This document shows, piece by piece, positions 36,078-44,426 of a stretch of DNA of 64,000 nucleotides. The notes beneath the pieces were generated by a model. That model ran no database searches. It was not told where the DNA came from and saw only the letters and a list, made by a program, of their open reading frames with translations. A program made the translations under genes and the position numbers. Source of the DNA: Azotimanducus sp963663145 (GTDB lineage: Bacteria > Pseudomonadota > Gammaproteobacteria > Pseudomonadales > Azotimanducaceae). Where the stretch lies: positions 1,984,001 to 2,048,000 of the forward strand of contig OY760134.1 of assembly GCA_963663145.1 (NCBI GenBank), given 5' to 3'. The number at the start of each line of letters is the position of its first letter. Position 1 is the first letter of the stretch.

Positions 36078-36104
36078 TTGAAATGTTAGGCTTCGCCCCC
36101 ACTT
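36078..36104 (+). promoter_or_regulatory. Candidate sigma-32 heat-shock promoter for lon
   Basis: TTGAAA (36078-36083) is followed by exactly 13 bases and then CCCCACTT (36097-36104), close to the sigma-32 consensus TTGAAA-N13-CCCCATNT. It lies 32 bases before the lon start. lon is a heat-shock gene in E. coli. A GATCTT/AAGATC hairpin (36108-36124) sits in the leader downstream. Confidence 0.6.
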
Positions 36105-36135
36105 CTTGATCTTCCTATAAGATCGCGAAGCGCGG

Positions 36136-38505
36136 ATGGACGAAGCGCAATATCTTCCAATATTGCCGCTGAAGAACACAGTGGTGTATCCGGAACTCAT
36201 CATGCCGCTCTTTGTCGGGCGGCAAAAATCCCTCAATGCCGTCAAAGCGGTCGCGCAGAAGGAGTCGAAACTCATCTGCATTGCCCAACGCGACGCCGAG
36301 ATTGAATCGCCGAAGACCGAGGATCTCCACAGCGTCGGCACCATCGTTCACGTCAAGCGCGTAGAACGCCAAAAGCAAGGAAGCCAAGTCGTGGTGCAGG
36401 GCGTTCGCCGATGCCGCATCTTGCGAACCTTTCAAACTCAGCGCTATCTATCGGCAGAGTACGTTGAAGTTGAAAATATTGGCTTGGACGAACTGGGCTC
36501 ACAAGAAACCGAGGCACTGGCACTGCTGCGTGAAACCCTCGCCATCAGCCGCCAAGTCGCGCTGCTGTACGACTCCGAGCACGGCGAAGAGATGTTCGAG
36601 CAGATGATCGGTACTATCAGCAATCCGATCACCCAGATGTATCGAATCGCGTCAGTGGTGGATTTGGAAGTCGAAAAGGATCAGCGTGTGCTTGAGGCCG
36701 ATACGGCTCTGGCGCTCGTCAAGATCATGCACGAGATCGTATCGCGGGAACTCAGCGTGACGCAGCTACGTCAAGAAATCGCGTCAAGAGCGAGGTCAGA
36801 CCTCGAACAGCATCAGCGCGAGCACTTGCTACGCCAGCAAAAGCGGGCGATAGAAGACGCGCTCGGCGAACTCGATGACAGCGATAGCGATGTTGCGGAG
36901 TTGCGCGCCCAGATTGAAAAGATCGACCTTCCAGAACATGTCGCTAAGGAGGCGCAAAAGGAACTCAAGCGGCTCGCCCGCATGTCTCCTCAAGGCGGTG
37001 ACTACCAGGTCACAAGGAGCTATCTCGAATTGATCGTAGAGTTGCCTTGGGGCAAGTACACCGAGGATTGCCTCGATCTCTCGCGAGTGGAGGAAGTCTT
37101 GGAAGAGGACCACTACGGACTCGAAGACATCAAGGAACGCATACTCGAAAACCTCGCGGTACTGCACCTCAATCCCAAGGCTAATGCGCCCATCCTTTGC
37201 TTCGTGGGACCGCCCGGTGTCGGCAAGTCCTCCCTTGGGCAGTCGATCGCACGCGCCATGTCACGCACCTTCGAGCGCATCAGTTTGGGTGGCATGCACG
37301 ACGAAGCGGAACTTCGCGGACACAGACGCACCTACGTGGGCGCCATGCCGGGACGAATCGTACAGGCCATTAATCGCGCCGGCGTGTGCAACCCGCTCTT
37401 GATGCTCGACGAGGTTGATAAGCTCGGCCGCGACTTTCGCGGAGACCCGGCCGCCGCATTACTTGAAATTCTCGACCCGGCTCAGAACAAGGACTTCCGC
37501 GACAACTATCTGAATCTCTCTTTTGACCTGTCCAAGGTGTTCTTCATCACCACGGCCAATACGACCGAAGGCATACCGCGCCCCTTACTCGACAGAATGG
37601 AGTTGCTTCAACTCTCGGGCTATAGCGACTACGAAAAGAAGCACATAGCGCAGCAGTACCTCATCCCGCGCCGGCAAGAAGAGGCCGGCCTCAAGCCCTC
37701 GCAATTGCGCCTGACGGAGAACGCCCTGCACCGCGTGATACGCCGCTATACCCGGGAAGCAGGCGTGCGCGAACTTGAGCGCAATATCGGCCAGATTGCC
37801 CGCAAGCGAGCAAGGTTTATCGTTGATCGCAAACAGCGCACCAATCGAACCCCTGGCCTGCGCCCGATCGATGCCAAGCATCTCGATAACCTGCTTGGAC
37901 CTCCAAAGTACCCAGATGAGCAGCCGCGCAAGGATCTACTGCCCGGCGTCGCGCCGGGTCTCGCTTGGACGGCGGTGGGCGGCGAAGTGCTCTATGTCGA
38001 GGCCACAACGACAGACGGCAACGGCAAGCTCGCACTCACCGGACACCTCGGCGATGTCATGCAGGAATCCGCCAAGGCGGCTCGCAGCTATGTCTGGTCG
38101 ATTGCCGACAAGGTCTCGGTGGACCGCGAACGCATCAAGCAGACCGGCATCCACATTCACGTTCCGCAAGGCGCGGTACCCAAGGACGGCCCCTCGGCGG
38201 GCATCACCATGGCGGTGGCCATGGTCTCGACCTTGAGCGGTAAGTCGGTGCGCGACGATACCGCCATGACCGGCGAGATCACACTCACAGGCTTGGTGCT
38301 TCCCGTAGGCGGCATCAAGGAAAAGATCTTGGCGGCGCACAGGTCCGGCATTCGCCGCCTCGTGCTGCCCAAGGCCAACGAACCCGACCTGCAGAAGCTC
38401 CCCGACAACGTGCGCGGCGAAATGACCATCGCACTCGCAGAGCGGCTCGAGGATGTCATTGAAGCGACCATCCCAGAGCTGGAAATCGCGAACGCGGGGC
38501 CATGA
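36136..38505 (+). CDS. lon: Lon protease
   Basis: Lon is the ATP-dependent serine protease for damaged and regulatory proteins. The 789-residue protein has the N-terminal LON domain (LPILPLKNTVVYPELIMPLFVGR), the AAA+ module with Walker A GPPGVGKSS and Walker B LLMLDEVDKLG, and the protease domain with the catalytic Ser in PKDGPSAGITM and the Lys in GGIKEKILAAHRSGI. The start ATG follows a candidate heat-shock promoter, and a strong terminator follows the stop. Confidence 0.97.
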   Translation: MDEAQYLPILPLKNTVVYPELIMPLFVGRQKSLNAVKAVAQKESKLICIAQRDAEIESPKTEDLHSVGTIVHVKRVERQKQGSQVVVQGVRRCRILRTFQTQRYLSAEYVEVENIGLDELGSQETEALALLRETLAISRQVALLYDSEHGEEMFEQMIGTISNPITQMYRIASVVDLEVEKDQRVLEADTALALVKIMHEIVSRELSVTQLRQEIASRARSDLEQHQREHLLRQQKRAIEDALGELDDSDSDVAELRAQIEKIDLPEHVAKEAQKELKRLARMSPQGGDYQVTRSYLELIVELPWGKYTEDCLDLSRVEEVLEEDHYGLEDIKERILENLAVLHLNPKANAPILCFVGPPGVGKSSLGQSIARAMSRTFERISLGGMHDEAELRGHRRTYVGAMPGRIVQAINRAGVCNPLLMLDEVDKLGRDFRGDPAAALLEILDPAQNKDFRDNYLNLSFDLSKVFFITTANTTEGIPRPLLDRMELLQLSGYSDYEKKHIAQQYLIPRRQEEAGLKPSQLRLTENALHRVIRRYTREAGVRELERNIGQIARKRARFIVDRKQRTNRTPGLRPIDAKHLDNLLGPPKYPDEQPRKDLLPGVAPGLAWTAVGGEVLYVEATTTDGNGKLALTGHLGDVMQESAKAARSYVWSIADKVSVDRERIKQTGIHIHVPQGAVPKDGPSAGITMAVAMVSTLSGKSVRDDTAMTGEITLTGLVLPVGGIKEKILAAHRSGIRRLVLPKANEPDLQKLPDNVRGEMTIALAERLEDVIEATIPELEIANAGP

Positions 38506-38529
38506 CTCCTCCCTTGAGGGGGAGTTTTT
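38505..38529 (+). terminator. Rho-independent terminator after lon
   Basis: A C-rich arm (ACTCCTCCC) beginning at the last base of the lon stop, a TTGA loop and a G-rich arm (GGGGGAGT) form a stem followed by a run of T (TTTTT). It is a clear intrinsic terminator on the plus strand. Confidence 0.85.
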
Positions 38530-39388
38530 CGCGCTCTTTATCTCACGGTTGATTCGACGGACGGCACTTATGGTCTGCTTGCCGCTGGTTTGCGCCTGTG
38601 GGGGTGGGAGCAGCCGTGGTGAGACCGCAAGACCTCCGCGCCCCGGATCCGGGCGATCCGCCAGTCACGCCTCCGGCGCCAACAAGCGGCTTTAGCGACC
38701 TGACCTCCGCGTCCGGGTCTTGGCGATGATCCGTCGCTTCTCTATCGCAACAACGGCGACCGAACCTTCACCGACGTGACCCCAAGCTCCGGACTTGATT
38801 TGATTCAAGCCGAATTCAACTTCTCTCCCGCCTTCGGGGACTACGACCTCGATGGCGACCTCGACATCTATCACACCAATGGCTGGCGGGAACAGCATGA
38901 GAACGGTGAATTTGCGCGCGACCTGAGCCGTGCCATTGTCTCGGACGGTGAAGGCCGGTTTGAAGAATTGGGACGTGATCTCAGACTGAATGATCCTTAT
39001 GGGGGCGAGGCGTGGCGTGCGCGGATTTCGATCAAGATGGGGACACGGACATCCTCTTGCTGCACACGAGCACGAGCGAGTCGGCAACCCTGTGGCGGAA
39101 CGATACCGAGGGCAACAATTTTACCTTGGCGTCACACTGAGGGGCGACCCGCCCAATACTGGTGCTGTGGGCGTCCGCATTCATATTCAGTCCGGTGGCA
39201 GGGAGCAAATGCGAGAAGTCAATCTCGCCAGCAACTATGCTTCCCACAATGCTACCGACCAGCTCTTTGGGCTGGGCTCGGCGAACCGCGTGGATACACT
39301 CACTGTCGAGTGGCCGGATGGGAGCGAGACGTTCATGCGGAGCCTTGAAATCAATCAGCGACTCACTTTGGATCATCCGAGGTTGTAG
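38530..39388 (+). pseudogene. FG-GAP/ASPIC-UnbV extracellular protein, multiply frameshifted
   Basis: Translating the three plus frames in turn recovers a secreted protein. First is a lipoprotein-like start (VCLPLVCACGGGSS), then FG-GAP repeats (PSLLYRNNGDRTFTDVTPSSG; FGDYDLDGDLDIYHTNG; DFDQDGDTDILLLH) and an ASPIC/UnbV domain (VGVRIHIQSGGREQMREVN; DQLFGLGSANRVDTLTVEWPDG). At least three frame changes (about 38690, 39020, 39100) break the gene, and it is also shorter than the family. Intact relatives are calcium-binding surface or secreted proteins. Confidence 0.75.
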
Positions 39389-39734
39389 TCCTCAGTACGT
39401 CTCACGTCCAGTGCGACTCGCTCCTGCCCGGCTGCGGATTTCGCCAGCAGAATTGTTGCGGCCTGCGTTGCGGGTAGCGCTCCCGGTGAATCGATCAAAT
39501 CCGTGGATGCGCTACGTCGGCATGATTGAATCCGGCGACCCGCAGTCCAGTGTGCATATCGACGAGGTCGGGCGCGAATAGCTGTTTAACGGCTGAATTG
39601 TCAGGCCGTCTACATTGAGACGCTTACGAGTCATATACAATGGCAATAGCGCTGGACCATCGGAGTGAAGTGTGCTCCGAGTGGTCGTCCGTCAAGGTTG
39701 ACTTGGCATTCAATTACCAAAGGGAACAATTGAA
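39389..39734. other. Gene-poor stretch with no recognisable coding sequence
   Basis: No frame shows recognisable protein features. It lies between a broken secreted-protein gene and a HicB-like gene and probably contains degenerate sequence. A TACAAT hexamer near 39635 could be a promoter element for the HicB-like gene, but no matching -35 at normal spacing is seen. Confidence 0.4.
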
Positions 39735-39959
39735 GTGCAAATCAAAGTGATCGTCGAGAAACACCCTGACGGCTACGTCGCCTATCCGCTTGGCGTAAAG
39801 GGCATGATTGTGGGCCAGGGAGACAGCTATCAAGCCGCGCTCGAGGATGTTCAGTCAGCGATTTCGTTTCACATGGAGACATTCGGTCCGGACGCAGTCG
39901 TGGACAGAGAGTCTCCGGTCGTCGAGGCGTTTGTGGCCGAGGCTAGCATGGCTAGCTAG
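39735..39959 (+). CDS. HicB-like antitoxin, orphan
   Basis: This 74-residue protein has the HicB antitoxin fold (IKVIVEKHPDGYVAYPLGVKGMIVGQGDSYQAALEDVQSAISFHME). HicB proteins neutralise HicA mRNA interferases and often have a DNA-binding domain. No HicA frame is visible on either side, so this is a solo copy. The start ATG at 39735 fits the family's N-terminus. Confidence 0.6.
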   Translation: MQIKVIVEKHPDGYVAYPLGVKGMIVGQGDSYQAALEDVQSAISFHMETFGPDAVVDRESPVVEAFVAEASMAS

Positions 39960-40110
39960 GCAAGGTACGCTTTCCGAGAGATGCACCTCGACGCAAAGTA
40001 ATGCGAGCTCTTTGCGAGCGTCGTTGAGAAGATGGAATGTGCAGCGACTGAGCGCATCGCCGCGCAACACCCGCAACACAGAACGGTGAGGCGGCAGGAG
40101 GGTTGAGACT

Positions 40111-40428
40111 ATGACATTGACACGGGATTTCAAAGTGACAATCCGGAAGCGACTCGAACGCGACCCGGGCTTCCGGGAAGCACTGCTCGAAGAAGGTGTG
40201 CAGTGCCTACTTACCGGCGAGGTCGATGTTGGAAAGTCGATTCTGCGCGACTATGTCAACGCGACTATCGGGTTTCAGGGACTCGGCGGGCTCACTGCGA
40301 AGTCGCCGAAGAGCCTGATGCGTATGCTCAGCTCGAACGGCAATCCGCAAGCACGCAACCTCTTCGAGATCGTTAGCTGCCTTCAGGAACACGAGGGTCT
40401 GAACCTCAAAGTACAGGCGGTGCGGTGA
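40111..40428 (+). CDS. HTH antidote-like protein
   Basis: This is a 105-residue protein with a predicted helix-turn-helix core (GLTAKSPKSLMRMLSSNGNPQARNLFEIVSCL). It resembles the addiction-module antidote group of transcriptional regulators that have the segment REALLEEGVQCLLTGEVDVGKSILRDYVNATIGF. Relatives are often encoded next to a RelE-like toxin. None is present here. It is probably an orphan from a degenerated toxin-antitoxin pair. Confidence 0.6.
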   Translation: MTLTRDFKVTIRKRLERDPGFREALLEEGVQCLLTGEVDVGKSILRDYVNATIGFQGLGGLTAKSPKSLMRMLSSNGNPQARNLFEIVSCLQEHEGLNLKVQAVR

Positions 40429-40581
40429 TTGACCTTGAACGTGCGTCGATCTCGAACTTGTATTTCTAAAGAGCGAACTCTCGCAAGAGGACCTTGTTTC
40501 TGCCAACAAACTGTCCAAACTTCCCGGACCTAGGTATGCCGAACCTTATCGGCTACAATTTGCGCTTGGAGGGCGTATCTC

Positions 40582-40821
40582 ATGATCACAGGCACTGACC
40601 CGGACGACTATAAGAAAGTGCTGATGACCGATGTTGAATACGAGGCGTATGTCGAATACTATTTTTCGATTGATGAAGCCACTGGGGACATAGTTGGCGA
40701 GAGACTTACGCCGTATCAAGCTGCGCTATTGGAAAAAGCCGACCAGCATAACTATGGTGACCTTGAAGAGGACTTTGACGAGAGCATCTTGATTCTCCCC
40801 GATTCCTTTCTCGAGACCTAA
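40582..40821 (+). CDS. Small acidic protein of unknown function
   Basis: This 79-residue, Asp/Glu/Tyr-rich frame (ITGTDPDDYKKVLMTDVEYEAYVEYYFSI) has no recognisable domain or signal. It lies between an orphan HTH gene and an IS remnant. The composition (many Asp, Glu, Tyr) is unlike random sequence and could suit a small antitoxin-like or DNA-mimic protein, but this is speculation. It may also be spurious. Confidence 0.4.
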   Translation: MITGTDPDDYKKVLMTDVEYEAYVEYYFSIDEATGDIVGERLTPYQAALLEKADQHNYGDLEEDFDESILILPDSFLET

Positions 40822-40869
40822 AACACAGATTCGGGCCTTGGGCGACAAACGGTTTGCGTTAGACACCAA

Positions 40870-41212
40870 ACTGTTGCTTCAACCGACTGCCCGGCAACGC
40901 GCACGACGCTCCGGAGGGCCGCAGGCTCATGAGCCAACTGGAGAGGCCCGCCAACGCCCCGGCGCTCGTCATGGACAAGGCCTACGAGGACAACGCCACC
41001 CGCCAGCTGGCCTCGACCTCGGCTTCGACCCCGTCGTCCCGCCGAAGAGCAGCCGCGTCGATCCCTGGGAGTACAACCGGGAGCTGTACAAGCGGCGCAA
41101 CGAGGTCGAGCGGCTCTTCCAGCGCCTCAAGGGCTTCCGGCGCATCTTCTCCCGCTTCGAGAAGCTCGATGTCATGTTCCTCGGCTTCATCGTCTTCGCG
41201 CTCATCGTCGTT
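40870..41212 (+). mobile_element. IS5-family transposase C-terminal remnant
   Basis: The sequence encodes the C-terminal half of an IS5-like transposase: PGNAHDAPEGRRLMSQLERP and LVMDKAYEDNATRQLA in one frame, then LDLGFDPVVPPKSSRVDPWEYNRELYKRRNEVERLFQRLKGFRRIFSRFEKLDVMFLGF in another. There is one frameshift at about 41020. The YKRRNEVERLF region holds the final Glu of the DDE triad. The N-terminal half and both terminal inverted repeats are missing. Its end runs in frame into a secreted protein, so the junction at about 41205 marks an insertion or recombination. Confidence 0.8.
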
Positions 41213-42115
41213 GCCTGGAGTCCGACAGCCAGATCACAGGAATTCTCACAGCAACAAACCGGCTTGACGGACCTGAAGATTCAGACCATTCAACCGACTC
41301 CCAAAGCGCTTCGCATTCGCCCGAGCTTTGACCCGGCGCAAGATTCCTACCAGCTCAAGGTCTCCAGCCGCCTCAACGAACTAACGATCCTTGGGTTCTT
41401 CGACACTCCACAAATGGGACTGAGGTGTCTTCATCACGAGGATTCTCTTGTGGCCGACTCAGACCCGCACCACGAAGGCTGCCAGGTATCCATCAATCCC
41501 GGCGTGAATAGGTTTCTACTAGAGGCCATCGGAAAAGACAAAAAAATTCAGAAGACTTACAGTCTCAGTGTGCTTCGCAACAGCCTCGCCGCTGAACCAC
41601 AAACCCTCGTGAGTAATCTCAACCAGTCCGATTCAAGCAACGCGTTCCGAGCTACTCGCCACATTGCCCAATACTTCACGACTCCATACGACGGGGACGG
41701 ATACGAGCTGCACGGGATCAAGATTAGGACCGGGGCCGGCCAAATGGGGCCACCGGACATGGCCCTCTATTCCGTGGACGAGAGCAAGGACGTCTCTCAG
41801 AGACTCTTCGATTTGTCCCCACCGCAAACACTAGGCGCACGCGAGCCGAGCTTTTCCGCACCGCCTGACGCGATTCTGGAGGCGGGCTCCACCTACGCCA
41901 TCTATCTTCGCAGGAATTCGAGAGATTTGATTCTGGATGCCACGCGATCAAATCTGGAGGGACAGAAGGCTTCCCCGGGCTGGGAAATCGAGGACAGATA
42001 CTACTTCCGACAAGGCGCACGTTGGGTACGCAACAGATCAAACTCGTCGCTGCGCATCGCAGTGGAAGGGACGCCTTTCACGACACAGTCGCAGGACGAA
42101 GTGAATCAGCGATGA
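41174..42115 (+). CDS. Secreted-type protein of unknown function, fused at its N-terminus to transposase sequence
   Basis: In frame with the end of the transposase remnant runs a protein of about 313 residues. The hydrophobic transposase tail (MFLGFIVFALIVVAWSPTARS) resembles a signal peptide, with the mature part starting near QEFSQQQTG. The mature region has beta-strand-rich, Ser/Thr-rich segments typical of Ig-like or cadherin-like repeats (RIRPSFDPAQDSYQLKVSS; TPYDGDGYELHGIKIRTGAG). No stop separates transposase and exoprotein. It could be a captured gene lacking its own start, or a fusion in the making. No family was recognised. Confidence 0.5.
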   Translation: MFLGFIVFALIVVAWSPTARSQEFSQQQTGLTDLKIQTIQPTPKALRIRPSFDPAQDSYQLKVSSRLNELTILGFFDTPQMGLRCLHHEDSLVADSDPHHEGCQVSINPGVNRFLLEAIGKDKKIQKTYSLSVLRNSLAAEPQTLVSNLNQSDSSNAFRATRHIAQYFTTPYDGDGYELHGIKIRTGAGQMGPPDMALYSVDESKDVSQRLFDLSPPQTLGAREPSFSAPPDAILEAGSTYAIYLRRNSRDLILDATRSNLEGQKASPGWEIEDRYYFRQGARWVRNRSNSSLRIAVEGTPFTTQSQDEVNQR

Positions 42116-42142
42116 CGCGCACCAAAGACGCACGCTGCTATG

Positions 42143-44121
42143 CTAAAGCCCCCCAAGCCCACAATCATCCCGCAAAAAGTCGATCATCGACTCATACAGC
42201 GTCAACTTGTGTCCGTAACGAAGCGTGTTTGAGAAATGATCAGCGCCTTCAAGCTCAACGAACTTGTATGACACGTCGTTTCTGTCGAGCGATCTGCGGT
42301 AAATTTGGTACTGCTTCGGAGGCACCCGCTGATCCACGCTGCCATGAATCAGCAAGAGCGGCACATTTACCTTGGCCGCTTCTTTCACCGGCGCGACGCT
42401 GTCGTCCCACATGTTGAGCTGCGCAATCCTTTGTGTACCGCGCAGATCGAAACGATAGTGATTGACCTGTTCATTGGGATCAGCCACAGCCGCGCCGGCG
42501 ATCACGCATTGGTATAACTGCGGTGTGCGCGATGATGCCACCAAAGCCGCATAGCCGCCATATGACCATCCATACATGGCGATTCGTTCAGGATCGGCAA
42601 GCCCTTGTTCCACAAGATAGAGCGCACCATCGTCCTTGTCGTCCTGCATCTTGTAGCCGCCCTGTCCCCCATGGATGAAGGCCGATTGATAGAACTCCAA
42701 GCCATACCCCAAGGATCCTCGATACTGGGGCTGAAGCACTAAGTAGCCATTGTTTGCAAGCATTTGTCCCCAGTCGTCTATGACACAACTTCTTGAACGA
42801 ACGGCCCACCATGAGGCATGACGACCAAGGGGTATGGAGGGTCTCCATGCGGGACTGTGATATAGCCCGGGATCATGCGACCGTCGCGCGACTCATAGGT
42901 GATGTAGCGGACATCCGCGAGCTTCTCGCTCTCGATCAATGTTTGGCGAGTGCCAACCACGTCAAGCTTTCCGTCTTTTAGCAGATAGTAGGTGCCTGGA
43001 TCACGAGGGCCACTATTGCGTATCAAAATCGTGGCACCATCTCGGGAGCGGTGAAAGGCAATGTTGTATGCGTGAGGGATCACGCCTTCGAGCTGACGGT
43101 GGATCGCCTCTTCTTCGGAATCCCAGTACTCCACATGCCGCTTGTCCTTGTACCAGACAACACCTGTTTCAATACCAGAATTGGCCCAAGTGTTGCTGTG
43201 ATACGCCATACCTCCCACATCGACATCGTTGCGATGATAGACGGGCTCCACGAATTCCTTGGTTTCGGCGTTGAATGACCACAATCCCCGGGTGTCCTTT
43301 CCGTTGTGCGCGTATACGTATAGATGTCCTGGGTTCTCTTCGTCGATGCCCGCTATGGATTGAAATTCCCAGTCCTCTTCGTGAACACGGATGATCTCCT
43401 CCCAGCCACTTTCGCCCTCACCCCGGTAGTACCAAGTGTAGTAACCGTTTTTGACATCGAACCCACCTCCAATTCGAGGATTTCCTTGCGCATCGAAGGT
43501 AATGGCACCCATGCTCAATGTGCCGCGAATAAGGAGTCGCCTCGTGCCCTTCTTGACGTTGTACTTCCAATAAGCCCTCGCACGAAACGCATCCCGAATC
43601 CTCGCACCCGGCCCACCAGCGTCGTAATTCTCGTAAGCGACGATGACGTGATCATCGTCGTAAGGGAGAAGATTCACCACATCGGCACTCTCTTCCTGAT
43701 CAAACGTCTTGATCTTCTCCGTCTCTAGGTTGAGCAGCGCAAATCTGTATTCAAAAACGCCCCGATTGAAGTCGTCGATCTTCTCTCGAACGGCTTGCCG
43801 CGCTACAAAGGCGATAACTTCATTGCTCACCCAATCGTAGCCGATAATCTCCATGGGGTCGGCCCCAACCCGAAAGGGATCTTTCGATATATCGGAAGTA
43901 TCGTAGATCTCAATAATCGGATCGCCGTCTCGGGAGGGTATCTTCATCAGCGCAAGCTTGTCCCCTTCTGGCGAAAGCGACACGCTTGCTATGGCATCAC
44001 GTAGCGCCCAATACTCAAGGGGATAGGGTTCCGGCGCTTCGGCCGAAGCGAGCGCACTCAATCCGAGGCTTGAAGCGAGCAGCGCGGCGAAGAATGACTT
44101 CTTGAAATCCTGAGGAATCAT
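42143..44121 (-). pseudogene. S9-family prolyl oligopeptidase with a single frameshift
   Basis: The N-terminal part (44121-42778) starts with a clear signal peptide (FFAALLASSLGLSALASAEA), then a beta-propeller-like region, and runs to VMPHGGPFVQEVVS before a stop. The C-terminal part (42763-42143) carries the catalytic triad: Ser in YGWSYGGYAALV, Asp in LIHGSVDQRVP, His in EGADHFSNTL. Loss of one base at about 42779 (the expected Tyr codon) separates the halves. Otherwise the protein is complete (about 656 residues). The lesion may be recent or an assembly error. It lies next to a TonB receptor, a common peptide-uptake pairing. Confidence 0.8.
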
Positions 44122-44354
44122 GGCGTTACCTCTTTTTGCTCCTTTTGCTTGTGTGGCGTGATGGAGGCGGAGCCGACATAGAGAATCGACCCCGAAAAGA
44201 CCTCTTACTTAAGCTAGGAGCTCGCTCAAAGCCAGCCCCGCTCTCGAAATCTGACTCTAACGAATCCGCAGTGCCGATGTCCAGCATTTCGCGGCAAGTC
44301 AAGCAAATCTCCTACAAGCGCCATCCAACACCGATTGCGCCCACGCCTGAACTC

Positions 44355-44385
44355 ATCGGTCAGCGGTCCTGCGCCGCTGACCGAT
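44355..44385. terminator. Perfect 12-base-pair hairpin between TonB receptor and peptidase genes
   Basis: A 12-base stem (ATCGGTCAGCGG and its exact complement) with a seven-base loop lies 42 bases downstream of the TonB receptor stop on the minus strand. There is no U-tract, so it is terminator-like rather than canonical. It may protect the receptor mRNA 3' end or cause pausing between the receptor and peptidase genes. Confidence 0.4.
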
Positions 44386-44426
44386 TACTCTTGGCCAATG
44401 AACCGACTCCCGATCTTGTGCCCCGC

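Noticed and set aside
40838..42115. One single long gene starting in the transposase region
   Set aside because: The first part is transposase-derived in different frames, so the continuous frame is a junction and not a natural gene from 40838.
42143..44121. Programmed frameshift in the S9 peptidase gene
   Set aside because: No slippery heptamer or downstream structure was seen at the break. A simple one-base loss explains it.
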